Part shown: piece by piece, positions 1 through 7,699 of the stretch | Layout of the letters: the number at the start of each line of letters is the position of its first letter | How positions within the stretch are numbered: position 1 is the first letter of the stretch | Source: VAXT01 sp963774625 | Lineage (GTDB): Bacteria; Actinomycetota; Thermoleophilia; Gaiellales; Gaiellaceae | Reading direction: 5' to 3' | Length of the DNA stretch: 64,000 bases | Assembly: GCA_963774625.1 (NCBI GenBank) | Contig: CAVZFQ010000013.1 | Coordinates: 682,001 to 746,000 of the forward strand | The notes under the pieces: model-generated | Seen by the model: the letters and a program-made list of their open reading frames with translations, nothing else | Database searches by the model: none | What the model was told of the DNA's origin: nothing | Position numbers and translations under genes: made by a program

Positions 1-1109
1 TTCTGGGTCGCTGCACCCGAGGCGTCGCGTCCGTACGACTGGAAGCAGATGTCGACGAAGTCCTTCTCGCTCTTGCGACACCAGTCGGCCGCCTGCTCCC
101 ACTTCCAGCCCACCTCGGGGAGGATTCGCGAGGAGACGAGCAAGTAGCAGTAGAGCTTGTCCTGGCGGCTCACGATGTTGCACGGATAGAGCAGGTTGTC
201 CTTCTTGAGCCAGCGCGAGCGGAGCCCGAACGACGAGCTGAGGTTCTCCATGAAGACTCCGCCGCTGCACGAGACCTGCTCGAACTCGTCCGCGAGGCCG
301 TGGCACATCGTCAGCGCGAGCGGCAGCTCGTAGCCGGTGTACAGCATCAGCCCATGCCCCAGTCCGTGCTCGCACTGGTAGTAGTTGAAGTTGTTGGACT
401 TGATCTCCGGGTCGTTGCACGCCTCGCGTGCGACCGAGGCGGCCTTGTCCTCCTCGACACCGGCGAGCTTCCACTGCAGGAGGCCGTGGTAGTACCCGGA
501 TCCGCAGGTGTTGCTCCCCGCCACGAACGCCTTGCCGACCTGGCCGTCGAAGTGGCGGAGGCCGCCCGCGCCGATCATGTGCGCGATCGGGTGGCAGTTG
601 CCCTGGATCGCGGGGTCGGTTTTCTGCATCTCGTCGAGCTTGTCGAGGGCAGCCTTGGGCCCGTCTTCGTAGGCGAGGTTGCCGAACGCCTGCTGGATGC
701 ATTGCGTGTCGCCCGTGCAGTCGTCGAGCTTCTTGTCGTCGGGCTCGAACGTGAACTTCTTGACCTCGCCCTTGCCGGCCGAAGTCGCCACGAACTCGGC
801 CACCTCGCGGATCTCCTCGTCGCTCAGCTTGTCCTTGAACGCCGGCATGGTTCCGCCGCCGTTTCGCACCTGACGCTCGACTCGGTCGGCATTCGGGCGC
901 ACCTCGTCGAGGTTCGGCCCGACCGTGGCCGTGGCGCCCGCGGCCTCCAGCGTGTGGCAGCCGCCGCAGTTCGCGTCGGCGAAGACCTTGGCACCGCCGG
1001 AAGCAGCGACGCCCGTCTCCGTGGACTCCTTGTCGCTCCCGCCGCAGCCTGCTGACAGGAGAAGCACCGCGGCCAAAGCCGCTATAGCCGAGCCATGGAG
1101 AGATCGCAC
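1..1109 (-). CDS. Cytochrome c lipoprotein with Cys/His-rich C-terminal domain (3' end outside window)
   Basis: The frame is open from a GTG at 1109 to the window edge. It begins with a lipoprotein signal (LLLSAGC, lipid-modified Cys about residue 22), then a class I cytochrome c domain with heme motif CGGCH at residues 48-52 and a likely axial Met near 88 (GGTMPAF). A long unfamiliar region follows, with recurring Cys/His motifs such as CHPIAH, CGSGYYHG and CEHGLGHG. Role inferred: membrane-anchored electron carrier or sensor outside the cell. The ATG at 1119 is followed at once by TGA, so GTG is preferred. The C-terminal domain is not one I recognise. The cytochrome part is secure, the rest is not. 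Confidence 0.8.
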   Translation of the reverse strand, partial: MRSLHGSAIAALAAVLLLSAGCGGSDKESTETGVAASGGAKVFADANCGGCHTLEAAGATATVGPNLDEVRPNADRVERQVRNGGGTMPAFKDKLSDEEIREVAEFVATSAGKGEVKKFTFEPDDKKLDDCTGDTQCIQQAFGNLAYEDGPKAALDKLDEMQKTDPAIQGNCHPIAHMIGAGGLRHFDGQVGKAFVAGSNTCGSGYYHGLLQWKLAGVEEDKAASVAREACNDPEIKSNNFNYYQCEHGLGHGLMLYTGYELPLALTMCHGLADEFEQVSCSGGVFMENLSSSFGLRSRWLKKDNLLYPCNIVSRQDKLYCYLLVSSRILPEVGWKWEQAADWCRKSEKDFVDICFQSYGRDASGAATQ

Positions 1110-1149
1110 GGCCTCACATTGAAGCGGAAAATGCCCCGGGGGCGAACCG

Positions 1150-1497
1150 CTAGCGGGCGATGAGGCCGATGCCCAGGAGGATGATGACGACCCCGATCGC
1201 CTTCGAGGCTGTCAGCGACTCGCCGAGGAAGAAGTAACCGCCGAGAACGACGCCTGCGTAGCCTGCTCCGACGAAGGCGGGATAGATCGAAGTCGCCTGG
1301 TAGCGCCGGAGCGCAAGCAGCCAGGTCAGGAAGCTGAGCGCGTACAGCACGAACCCGACCACGAAACCGGGTTCCAGGAGAACGGCGCGCACCGAGCTCG
1401 GGGTCAGCTCGTCCACGTCCATCAGCGCCCTGCGCAGCAGGAGCACGCCGCCGGTGGTGAACAGCGCCGACGCTACGACGTACGCTGCCGCGGTCAC
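1150..1497 (-). CDS. Small four-helix DMT/EamA-like membrane protein
   Basis: This 115-residue protein is almost entirely hydrophobic, with four predicted membrane spans and the short loops of SMR/ArnE-ArnF-like proteins of the drug/metabolite transporter superfamily. The start is GTG. It is divergent from a GT2 glycosyltransferase whose start lies 38 bases away. Small DMT proteins next to polyprenyl-phosphate glycosyltransferases often act as flippases for the lipid-linked sugar, so that role is inferred here. A multidrug exporter of EmrE type is possible, but the conserved membrane Glu of EmrE is not obvious in the first span. Confidence 0.7.
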   Translation of the reverse strand: MTAAAYVVASALFTTGGVLLLRRALMDVDELTPSSVRAVLLEPGFVVGFVLYALSFLTWLLALRRYQATSIYPAFVGAGYAGVVLGGYFFLGESLTASKAIGVVIILLGIGLIAR

Positions 1498-1535
1498 GCC
1501 ATCACTATAGGACCGAGCCCGGAGGCGATCCTGGA

Positions 1536-2534
1536 ATGAACAGCGAGCATCGTCCTGAGTACTCGATTGTCGTCCCCGTGTACAACGAGGAGGCGGCGCT
1601 CCCGGAACTGGTTCGCAGACTGGGCCTTCTCCTCGATCGCCTGGACGGAACAGCCGAGACCATCCTCGTCGACGACGGGAGCAGCGATCGCACCTACGAG
1701 CTGATGGCGGCGGCCCGAGACGTGGACCCGCGCCTCAAGATCCTGCGGCTGTCCCGGAACTTCGGGCACCAGGTGGCGGTGACTGCAGGCCTGGACGTCG
1801 CGGCCGGCGACGCGGTCATCGTCATGGACGCAGACCTCCAGGATCCGCCGGAGGTCGTCCTGGAGATGGCGGCTCGGTGGCGCGAGGGCTACGACGTCGT
1901 CTACGCCGTGCGTGAAGAGCGGCACGGCGAGACGCGCTTCAAGAGAGCAACCGCTGCCGCCTTCTACCGCGTCTTCAGCGGAATGAGCGAGGTCGAGGTT
2001 CCCCTCGACGTCGGCGACTTCCGGCTCGTCGATCGCAGGGCGCTCGACGCGTTCAGGTCGATGCGCGAGTCGAATCGCTACGTGCGGGGGATGTTCAGCT
2101 GGATCGGGTTCCGCCAGGTGGGAGTGCCGTACAAGCGGGATGAGCGGTTCGCGGGCGAGACGAAGTACCCGTTCACCAAGATGCTGAAGTTCGCGACCGA
2201 CGGAATCGTCAGCTTCTCGGCTGCCCCGCTTCGCCTGGCCCTCAAAGTCGGCTTCCTCGTCTCCGGCCTCTCTTTTCTCCTCGGCGTCGTCTTCCTGTTC
2301 TCCAAGGTGCTCGGCTTCTACTCGGTGCCCGGCCTGGCGTCGATCGCCGTCTTCGTCGCCTTCCTGGGCGGGATCCAGCTCCTGCTCCTCGGCGTCATGG
2401 GCGAGTACATCGCCCGCATTCACGACGAGGTGAAAGGCCGGCCCCTGTACGTCGTCAGCGAGGCGCACGGGTTGCTGGGCCCGAGGACGGCGAGGGCGAT
2501 CGAGGTTCCCGCCTCGACCCCGGAAGTACCATAG
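1536..2534 (+). CDS. GT2 glycosyltransferase, polyprenyl-phosphate (DPM1/GtrB/ArnC-like)
   Basis: A 332-residue protein with an N-terminal GT-A fold: IVVPVYNEE at the start, VDDGSSD, and the nucleotide-sugar/metal site MDADLQDPPE near residues 92-101. Two C-terminal membrane spans (about 232-255 and 267-290) end in a short cytosolic tail, the layout of GtrB/DPM-type enzymes that load a sugar onto undecaprenyl phosphate at the inner membrane face. The divergent small DMT protein may flip the product. Length and order match the family. The sugar cannot be told from sequence. Confidence 0.88.
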   Translation: MNSEHRPEYSIVVPVYNEEAALPELVRRLGLLLDRLDGTAETILVDDGSSDRTYELMAAARDVDPRLKILRLSRNFGHQVAVTAGLDVAAGDAVIVMDADLQDPPEVVLEMAARWREGYDVVYAVREERHGETRFKRATAAAFYRVFSGMSEVEVPLDVGDFRLVDRRALDAFRSMRESNRYVRGMFSWIGFRQVGVPYKRDERFAGETKYPFTKMLKFATDGIVSFSAAPLRLALKVGFLVSGLSFLLGVVFLFSKVLGFYSVPGLASIAVFVAFLGGIQLLLLGVMGEYIARIHDEVKGRPLYVVSEAHGLLGPRTARAIEVPASTPEVP

Positions 2535-2538
2535 GGAC

Positions 2539-3783
2539 GTGGCCGTTCAAACCCACGCGAAGCTCGATGCCCGCAAGCTGCGCGGCGACTTCCCGATTCT
2601 CGAGCAGGAGATCCACGGCAAGCCGCTCGCGTACCTCGACTCGGCGGTCAGCGCCCAGAAGCCACGCCAGGTCCTCGATGCGATCAGGACCTTCTACGAG
2701 ACCTCGTACGGCAACGTGCACCGGGGCGTCTACACGCTCTCGGAGCGCGCCACCGAGGGCTATGAGGGGGCGCGGCAGAAGGTCGCCACATTCGTCAACG
2801 CGCCGCAGTCGCGCGAGCTCGTCTTCACACGGAACGCGACGGAGTCGATCAACCTCGTTGCGTACGCGTGGGGGCTGTCCACGCTCGGCCCCGGCGACCT
2901 GGTCGTCGTCACCGAGCTCGAGCACCACTCGAACTTCGTTCCCTGGCAGTACGTCGCCAAGCGCACCGGTGCCGGGTTCCGGGCGATCAGGCTGACCGAC
3001 GCCGGGGAGCTGGACCTCGATTGCCTCGACGAGATCTCGGCCGAGGGCGCCGTGAAGGTCGTCGCTGCGAACTACGTGTCGAATGCGCTCGGCACAGTGA
3101 ATCCGGTCGAGCGTCTGGCCGCGTGGGCGCACGAGCAAGGAGCCGTGATGGTGGTCGACGCCGCGCAGGCGGCACCGCACCGCCGGGTCGACGTCCAGGC
3201 GCTCGGGTGCGACTTCCTCGCGTTCTCGGCCCACAAGATGTGCGGCCCGACGAGCGTCGGCGCGCTGTGGGGGCGCCATGAGCTCCTGGCCAAGATGGAG
3301 CCGTTCAATCTCGGCGGTCACATGATCCGCTCCGTGAACCTCGACGAGACGACCTGGGGTGACGTCCCGGCGAAGTTCGAGGCCGGCACGCAGCCGATCG
3401 CGGAGGCCGTCGGTTTCGGCGCCGCTGTCGATTACCTCGAGGAGGTCGGTCTCGAGGCGATCGAGCAGCACGAGCACGAGCTCGTTACCTATGCGCTCGA
3501 GCGGATGGCCGAGGTGGGGGGAATCACGTTCTACGGGCCTGCGCCCGACCGCCGTGCCGGGATCGTCTCCTTCAACCTCGACGGCATCCACCCGCACGAC
3601 GTGTCGCAGGTGCTCGACTACGACGGCGTCGCGATTCGGGCCGGACATCACTGCTGCCAGCCGCTGATGCAGCGCCTCGGCGTGGCGGCGACGAACCGGG
3701 CGAGCTTCTACCTGTACACGATCCCCGAGGAGATCGATCGGCTCGTCGAGGGCCTGCACAAGGCCCGCAAAGTGTTTGGCTGA
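2539..3783 (+). CDS. sufS: Cysteine desulfurase SufS
   Basis: A 414-residue PLP enzyme that takes sulfur from cysteine for Fe-S cluster assembly. The PLP lysine lies in SAHKMCGPTS (K233). The loop RAGHHCCQPLM carries the persulfide cysteine, C372, with a second Cys beside it. Start is GTG, five bases after the stop of the glycosyltransferase gene. sufU follows after 24 bases, matching the SufS-SufU pair of Firmicutes and Actinobacteria, in which SufU accepts the sulfur. Group II desulfurase features are clear. Confidence 0.95.
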   Translation: MAVQTHAKLDARKLRGDFPILEQEIHGKPLAYLDSAVSAQKPRQVLDAIRTFYETSYGNVHRGVYTLSERATEGYEGARQKVATFVNAPQSRELVFTRNATESINLVAYAWGLSTLGPGDLVVVTELEHHSNFVPWQYVAKRTGAGFRAIRLTDAGELDLDCLDEISAEGAVKVVAANYVSNALGTVNPVERLAAWAHEQGAVMVVDAAQAAPHRRVDVQALGCDFLAFSAHKMCGPTSVGALWGRHELLAKMEPFNLGGHMIRSVNLDETTWGDVPAKFEAGTQPIAEAVGFGAAVDYLEEVGLEAIEQHEHELVTYALERMAEVGGITFYGPAPDRRAGIVSFNLDGIHPHDVSQVLDYDGVAIRAGHHCCQPLMQRLGVAATNRASFYLYTIPEEIDRLVEGLHKARKVFG

Positions 3784-3807
3784 GCCCGCTCGGGTACGCT
3801 CGAACCG

Positions 3808-4245
3808 ATGAACGAGTTCGAGCAGATGTACCGCGAGGTGATCCTCGATCACTATCGCAACCCGCGCGGGCACGGGGCGATGGACGATCCCGACGCGGAG
3901 GCGGAGGGCGTGAACCCGCTGTGCGGCGACGAGGTCACGATCTTCGTGTCGCTCGCCGAGGACGGGGAGACGATCGACGACGTCAAGTTCTCCGGCCGCG
4001 GGTGCGCGATCAGCCAGGCGGCAACCTCCATGCTCACCGAGATGGTCAAGGGCCGCTCGGCAACGGACGTGGCGACGCTGCCGAAGGAAGAGCTGCTCGA
4101 GGAGATCGGCATCCCGTTGACGCCGATCCGCCTCAAGTGCGCTCTGCTGGGTCTCGGTGTGCTCAAGGTTGCGCTGCACCGCGCAAAGGGCACTCCGCTG
4201 CCCGAGGAATGGGCCGGCCTCGACGACGAGTTCCAGGTCCGATAG
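3808..4245 (+). CDS. sufU: SufU sulfur-transfer / Fe-S assembly protein
   Basis: A 145-residue protein with the zinc/sulfur-transfer ligands of SufU: C39 and D41 in NPLCGDEV, C66 in GRGCAISQ, and C111 in IRLKCALL. It lies immediately downstream of sufS. In this family SufU binds zinc and receives persulfide sulfur from SufS rather than holding a stable cluster. ATG start, full length. The 3' end overlaps the likely start of the Rieske gene, suggesting coupled translation. Confidence 0.95.
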   Translation: MNEFEQMYREVILDHYRNPRGHGAMDDPDAEAEGVNPLCGDEVTIFVSLAEDGETIDDVKFSGRGCAISQAATSMLTEMVKGRSATDVATLPKEELLEEIGIPLTPIRLKCALLGLGVLKVALHRAKGTPLPEEWAGLDDEFQVR

Positions 4246-4556
4246 CCGCCGTCAGCGTCTGCCCGCTCGATGAGCTGCCGCCGGGCTCGGTGAAGATCGT
4301 CCACGCCGGGCAGATCTCGGTCGGCGTGTACAACCTCGGAGGTGAGCTGTACGCGATCGAGGATCGCTGCTCGCATGACGACGGGCCGCTCGCCGAGGGC
4401 GACTTCGACCCCGAGGAGGGCTACGCCGTCTGCCCGCGCCACGGGGCGCGCATCGACATCCGAAGCGGGAAGGCGTTGAGCCTGCCGGCCGTTTTTCCGG
4501 TCGAGACGTTCCCGGTGGTCGTCGAGGACGGAATCGTCAAGGTGCAGCTGACCTGA
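4209..4556 (+). CDS. Rieske [2Fe-2S] ferredoxin-like protein
   Basis: A small soluble Rieske protein of about 115 residues. Ligand pairs are RCSHDDGPL (C-x-H) and CPRHGARID (C-x2-H), as in NirD/BphF-type ferredoxins. The start is uncertain: conserved sequence begins near VCPLDELPPGSVK just after the sufU stop, with no standard codon there. I use the in-frame ATG at 4209, inside sufU, which gives a 37-base overlap; GTG at 4290 would cut the domain. The stop overlaps the next start in ATGA form. A link to Suf assembly or supply of electrons to an oxygenase is inferred from position. Confidence 0.82.
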   Translation: MGRPRRRVPGPIAAVSVCPLDELPPGSVKIVHAGQISVGVYNLGGELYAIEDRCSHDDGPLAEGDFDPEEGYAVCPRHGARIDIRSGKALSLPAVFPVETFPVVVEDGIVKVQLT

Positions 4557-5143
4557 TGCTCGACGACCGTGTTCGTGCCGTGCTCGAGCGGCTCGAGGCC
4601 GAGGATGCGGCTGAACGGGAAGCAGGCGTCGCTCGCGAGCAGCGCGCGCGCCAGGTTGCACGTAGCACCGGCCAGTTTCTGTTCTCGATCGTTGCGCCAC
4701 ACTGGGATTGCGAGGTGCTCGAGATCGGCGGCTCGCGTGGCTACTCCTCGATCTGGCTCGGCGCGGGGGTTCGCTACTTCGGGGGTCGTGTGCTCTCCCT
4801 GGAGTCGGATCCGGCCAAGGTCGAGGCCTGGCGGCGCAACGTGGCCGAGGCTGGGCTCGAGGAGACCGTCGAGCTGGTCGAGGGCGACGCGTACGAGACG
4901 CTGCCCCAGATCGACGACGTGTTCGACGTCGTCTTCCTGGACGCCGAGAAGGAGGATTACGAGCGGCTCTTCCAGCTCGCTCGCGACAAGGTCGAGCCGG
5001 GTGCGCTGGTCGTCGCCGACAACGTGCTCTCCCATCAGGAGACCCTGGGCGCCTACTCGCAGGCCCGCCAGGCCGACCCGACCCTCGAGAGCGTGACGGT
5101 CCCGCTCGACCGGGGCCTCGAGCTCTCCGCAGTTCTGGCCTAA
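4556..5143 (+). CDS. SAM-dependent O-methyltransferase (family 3-like)
   Basis: A 195-residue class I methyltransferase. The SAM-binding loop is VLEIGGSRGYSSIWLG, followed by an acidic loop ending SLESDP and the motif DVVFLDAEKEDYERLF, all in the order seen in CCoAMT-like O-methyltransferases. The start overlaps the Rieske stop, so it is the fourth member of the suf-Rieske operon. The substrate is unknown. C-terminal length is normal for the family. Confidence 0.82.
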   Translation: MLDDRVRAVLERLEAEDAAEREAGVAREQRARQVARSTGQFLFSIVAPHWDCEVLEIGGSRGYSSIWLGAGVRYFGGRVLSLESDPAKVEAWRRNVAEAGLEETVELVEGDAYETLPQIDDVFDVVFLDAEKEDYERLFQLARDKVEPGALVVADNVLSHQETLGAYSQARQADPTLESVTVPLDRGLELSAVLA

Positions 5144-5231
5144 CCGGCCAAGCCCGAACCGCCGGAAAGACACGTCCGCTCCTGACATCACCCGCGGCGT
5201 AAGCAAGCGCAATCAGTCAAGAAACGAGACA

Positions 5232-5254
5232 TGTCCGGTGCCAGGCACCGGACA
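5232..5254. repeat. 23-base near-perfect palindrome
   Basis: Arms TGTCCGGTGCC (5232-5242) and GGCACCGGACA (5244-5254) are exact complements around one central A. It lies about 90 bases after the methyltransferase stop, with no T run behind it. It may act as a hairpin protecting the 3' end of the suf operon message, or be a dispersed intergenic palindrome. Confidence 0.65.
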
Positions 5255-5322
5255 GGTCCCGCTGGCGTTCGTCCTGGTCGAGCCGCTACAGTTCGACTAC
5301 CGCGGAAAGGAGGTGGTCCGGC

Positions 5323-5364
5323 TTGACAGATTGCAGTACGGGCAGTGGAGGTACCAGCGGGTAG
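5323..5364 (+). CDS. 13-residue Cys/Ser/Gly peptide (MTDCSTGSGGTSG)
   Basis: A TTG start lies nine bases after AAAGGAGG, the strongest ribosome binding site in the region, and the frame ends at TAG 5362-5364. The last codons and the stop lie in the 5' strands of the two outer helices of the surrounding RNA, so a translating ribosome would melt them. This layout resembles a leader peptide. An alternative GTG at 5313 opens a 28-codon frame but sits inside the ribosome binding site. Translation is inferred, not shown. Confidence 0.45.
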   Translation: MTDCSTGSGGTSG

Positions 5365-5493
5365 AGGCGTGTCCCCGGGACCTACGGGGAATCGTCTAGC
5401 CAGCGTAGGGGACTAGCGCTCTCGCGCCGCCCGAGTTTCTCCGGATCGGGCCGGCAAAGCGCCTCTACCACTCCAACGTTGGTATCCGGATCA

Positions 5494-5529
5494 GGGGGTT
5501 GGCTAAAACCAACCCCCTTTTCTTTTCCT
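5494..5529 (+). terminator. Rho-independent terminator
   Basis: A perfect 9-bp stem, GGGGGTTGG (5494-5502) with CCAACCCCC (5509-5517), loop CTAAAA, followed by TTTTCTTTTCC. It ends the plus-strand RNA exactly where the convergent peptidase E gene stops, and could serve both directions. Confidence 0.9.
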
Positions 5530-6209
5530 TAGACCGGCCGAGGCTCGATTCGTGCCTCGCGGTCAGGCTCGACGAAGTAGGCCGCCGCGCCATCGCGGGC
5601 TGAGACAGCCTCCCGAAGCTCCGTGCCGACGTAATGCAGACCCGCCGCGTCGTCGGCTGCGACTCCTGGCGGAAAACCGTCGGCCACGAGTTGCGTGTAC
5701 ACGGGCCGGCGCCGCTCCTCGCCGTCGTAGTGCGGGCACGCGCTGCCGGGTAGGAAGCCGAGACCGTCACGGATCCCCTCGAGCTCGGGGCCGAACGAGT
5801 CAGTCACTCCGGCCTCGAACCAGCAGATCATTCCGGCGCTCGACCCGCACATGACCACGCCACGTTCCCACGCTTCTCGGAGGATCGCGTCGAAGCCGTG
5901 CACCCGCCAGATCGCGAGCATGTTCGCCGTGTTCCCTCCTCCGACGAAGATCACGTCCTGCGAAACGACACGCTCGCGGAGATCGTCCGGCGGCCACGGG
6001 AAGAACGAGACGTGCGAGCAATCGGCGCTTCCTGCGAAGCGCGCGTAAAGGCTGACCAGGAAGTCAGCGTCCTCGGCGCTCGCCGTCGGCACGAAACACA
6101 CCTGCGGCCGCTCCTTCCCCGTGAGCCCGAGTATGAACGCGCCGAGTCGCAGCCAGGCGTCGTCGTCGCTGCCGAACCCGCCGATAGCGACGATCTGCGG
6201 TTCGCTCAT
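5529..6209 (-). CDS. pepE: Peptidase E (S51 family)
   Basis: A 226-residue cytosolic serine peptidase. The nucleophile elbow is MCGSSAGM (Ser about 124). The GGGNTANML loop and a downstream CPHYDGE segment are typical of the S51 family, which releases N-terminal Asp from peptides and includes cyanophycinase relatives. Length is near the roughly 230 of PepE, so cyanophycinase is less likely. The start codon touches the stop of the next minus-strand gene upstream. Confidence 0.85.
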   Translation of the reverse strand: MSEPQIVAIGGFGSDDDAWLRLGAFILGLTGKERPQVCFVPTASAEDADFLVSLYARFAGSADCSHVSFFPWPPDDLRERVVSQDVIFVGGGNTANMLAIWRVHGFDAILREAWERGVVMCGSSAGMICWFEAGVTDSFGPELEGIRDGLGFLPGSACPHYDGEERRRPVYTQLVADGFPPGVAADDAAGLHYVGTELREAVSARDGAAAYFVEPDREARIEPRPV

Positions 6210-7096
6210 CAGGCCGCGCGGCGGAGCTGATCGTCCAGCGGCATGAGCGGCAGCTCGAAGGTTCGCACCGCCTCGTCGTTCGTGACCACGTTGTCGCCGG
6301 CCTCGAGCATCTTCAGCAGGTCGCGCGTGAGCGGGATGTTGCCCGGCAGGCGCTCTGTGAGCAGCGCGTTCGCCCGCATGAACGCCATCGGCATGTGCAC
6401 GCTCGGACGGCGAACCCTCAGAGTTTTCTTCAGCCGCTCCCAGAACTCGTTCCAGGACACGACGTCGGGCCCGCCGAGCTCGAAGACCCGGTTCGTGGCC
6501 GGCTCGTGGTCGATCGCCTTGGCGAAATAAGCCCCGACATCGTCGCTCCAGATCGGCTGGATCCGCTGCTTGCCCGAGCCGATGATCGGCGTCACCGGAG
6601 CGATCTTCGCGAGCCGGCGGAAGGTCGGCAGGATGCCCCCGTCGCGACCGAAGACGAAGCTCGGACGGAAGATGACGTACGGAAAGCCGGACCTCTGGAC
6701 GTCCTGCTCCATCTGCAACTTCGCCCCGTAGTACGGGACGACGTCCTTCGTCTCCTCGCTCGTGCCGAGCGCGCTCATGAGCACGAATCGCTTGGCGCCG
6801 CCCTCCTTCGCCAGCTTCAGCAAGTCGCGCGTGCCCCCGACCATGATCCGCTGGAACTGCTCGCGCTTGCCCTGGCGAATCGCGACGAGATGCACGACCA
6901 CGTCGACGCCGTCGACGGCGCGGCGCAGGCTGACCGGATCGGTGACGTCACCCTCGACCAGCTCGCAGCCCCAGTTCCGAAGTTTCTCCGCCTTGCGGGC
7001 GTCGCGGACGAGGCACCGCACCGGCCGGTCCTGTTTCCGCAGCGCGTGTACGACATGCCCGCCGACGAACCCTGATCCGCCGGTGACCAGGATCAT
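6209..7096 (-). CDS. NDUFA9-like NAD(P)-binding epimerase/reductase
   Basis: A 295-residue extended SDR-like protein with TGGSGFVGGHVV at the N-terminus (Rossmann G-x2-G-x2-G). YYGAKLQMEQDV lies at the catalytic region (Y-x3-K), followed by VIFRPSFVFG. The pattern fits the complex I 39 kDa (NDUFA9)-like subfamily of atypical SDRs. Its role in bacteria is poorly defined; quinone or lipid-linked redox work is possible. It overlaps dcd by four bases and abuts pepE, so the three probably form one minus-strand operon. Confidence 0.82.
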   Translation of the reverse strand: MILVTGGSGFVGGHVVHALRKQDRPVRCLVRDARKAEKLRNWGCELVEGDVTDPVSLRRAVDGVDVVVHLVAIRQGKREQFQRIMVGGTRDLLKLAKEGGAKRFVLMSALGTSEETKDVVPYYGAKLQMEQDVQRSGFPYVIFRPSFVFGRDGGILPTFRRLAKIAPVTPIIGSGKQRIQPIWSDDVGAYFAKAIDHEPATNRVFELGGPDVVSWNEFWERLKKTLRVRRPSVHMPMAFMRANALLTERLPGNIPLTRDLLKMLEAGDNVVTNDEAVRTFELPLMPLDDQLRRAA

Positions 7097-7659
7097 TGCT
7101 CGAAGTTCTTCCAGTAGCGGCTCGGCGTCGGCCCGGCCTGGCCCTGGTACTTCGAGCCGAGAGCGCCGGCGCCGTAGGGCGTCTCCGCGGGCTCCGTCAT
7201 CTGCACGAACGAGAGCTGCCCGATCTTCATCGCGTAGTAGATCGTGATCGGGAGGTTCGCCACGTTCGAGAGCTCGAGCGTGACGTGTCCGTCCCAGCCC
7301 GGGTCGATGAAGCCGGCAGTGGAATGGATGAGCAGGCCGAGGCGACCGAGGGACGACTTCCCCTCGAGCCGCGCCACGAGGTCGTCGGGAAGGCGAATTC
7401 GCTCCAGCGTGGAGCCGAGCACGAACTCGCCGGGATGCAGGATGAACGGCTGCTCGTCCCCGATCTCGACGAGCTCGGTCAGCTCCTCCTGCGGCTCACG
7501 CACGTCGATGTACGGATAACGAGCGTTGTGGAAGACCCGGAAGAACCGATCCACGCGCACGTCGACGCTCGAAGGCTGGATCAGCTCCTCGTCGAAGGGG
7601 TCGATCTCGATGCGACCCTGGCCGAGGAGGCGGCGAATCGTTCGGTCGGCGAGAACCAT
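7093..7659 (-). CDS. dcd: dCTP deaminase
   Basis: A 188-residue protein starting MVLADRTIRRLLGQG, the usual Dcd N-terminus. Motifs GKSSLGRLGL, HSTAGFIDPGWDGH with its conserved Glu shortly after (TLELSN), and the C-terminal KYQGQAGPTPSRYWKNF all match. It makes dUTP from dCTP for dTMP synthesis; some actinobacterial forms also hydrolyse dUTP to dUMP. A TAGAAT box (7667-7672 on this strand) lies seven bases before the ATG, so the message may be leaderless. Readable codons further upstream lack a start with family similarity. Confidence 0.95.
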   Translation of the reverse strand: MVLADRTIRRLLGQGRIEIDPFDEELIQPSSVDVRVDRFFRVFHNARYPYIDVREPQEELTELVEIGDEQPFILHPGEFVLGSTLERIRLPDDLVARLEGKSSLGRLGLLIHSTAGFIDPGWDGHVTLELSNVANLPITIYYAMKIGQLSFVQMTEPAETPYGAGALGSKYQGQAGPTPSRYWKNFEQ

Positions 7660-7699
7660 CCGCGCGATTCTATGGTTGCGCCGTCCGAACCACAGCGAT

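Larger units (their letters stand above)
5299..5529 (+). ncRNA. Candidate structured RNA with internal peptide frame
   Basis: There is no long reading frame here, but strong nested complementarity. A 10-bp helix joins 5360-5369 (GGTAGAGGCG) to 5460-5469. Outside it a 7-bp helix joins 5350-5356 to 5480-5486. Inside are hairpins TCCCCG/CGGGGA (5372-5377 with 5385-5390) and CCCGA/TCGGG (5430-5434 with 5446-5450), the second extended by GCCG/CGGC past a bulge. A U-tailed terminator follows at 5494. It starts near an almost perfect Shine-Dalgarno (AAAGGAGG). The next gene is on the other strand, so the transcript stands alone. I could not match it to a known RNA class; tmRNA, RNase P and 6C RNA do not fit. 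Confidence 0.55.

Noticed and set aside
2455..4179. 574-codon open frame on the minus strand opposite sufS and sufU
   Set aside because: It mirrors the coding frame of two well-supported genes, is rich in Arg, Asp and His, and has no family motifs. Long antisense frames are expected at this GC content.
5313..5399. 28-codon frame from GTG in the RNA locus
   Set aside because: Its start lies inside the ribosome binding site that serves the TTG peptide, so initiation there is unlikely.
5280..5529. tmRNA or another known housekeeping RNA
   Set aside because: No tRNA-like acceptor/T-arm and no tag frame ending Ala-Ala; RNase P core motifs and C-rich 6C loops are absent.
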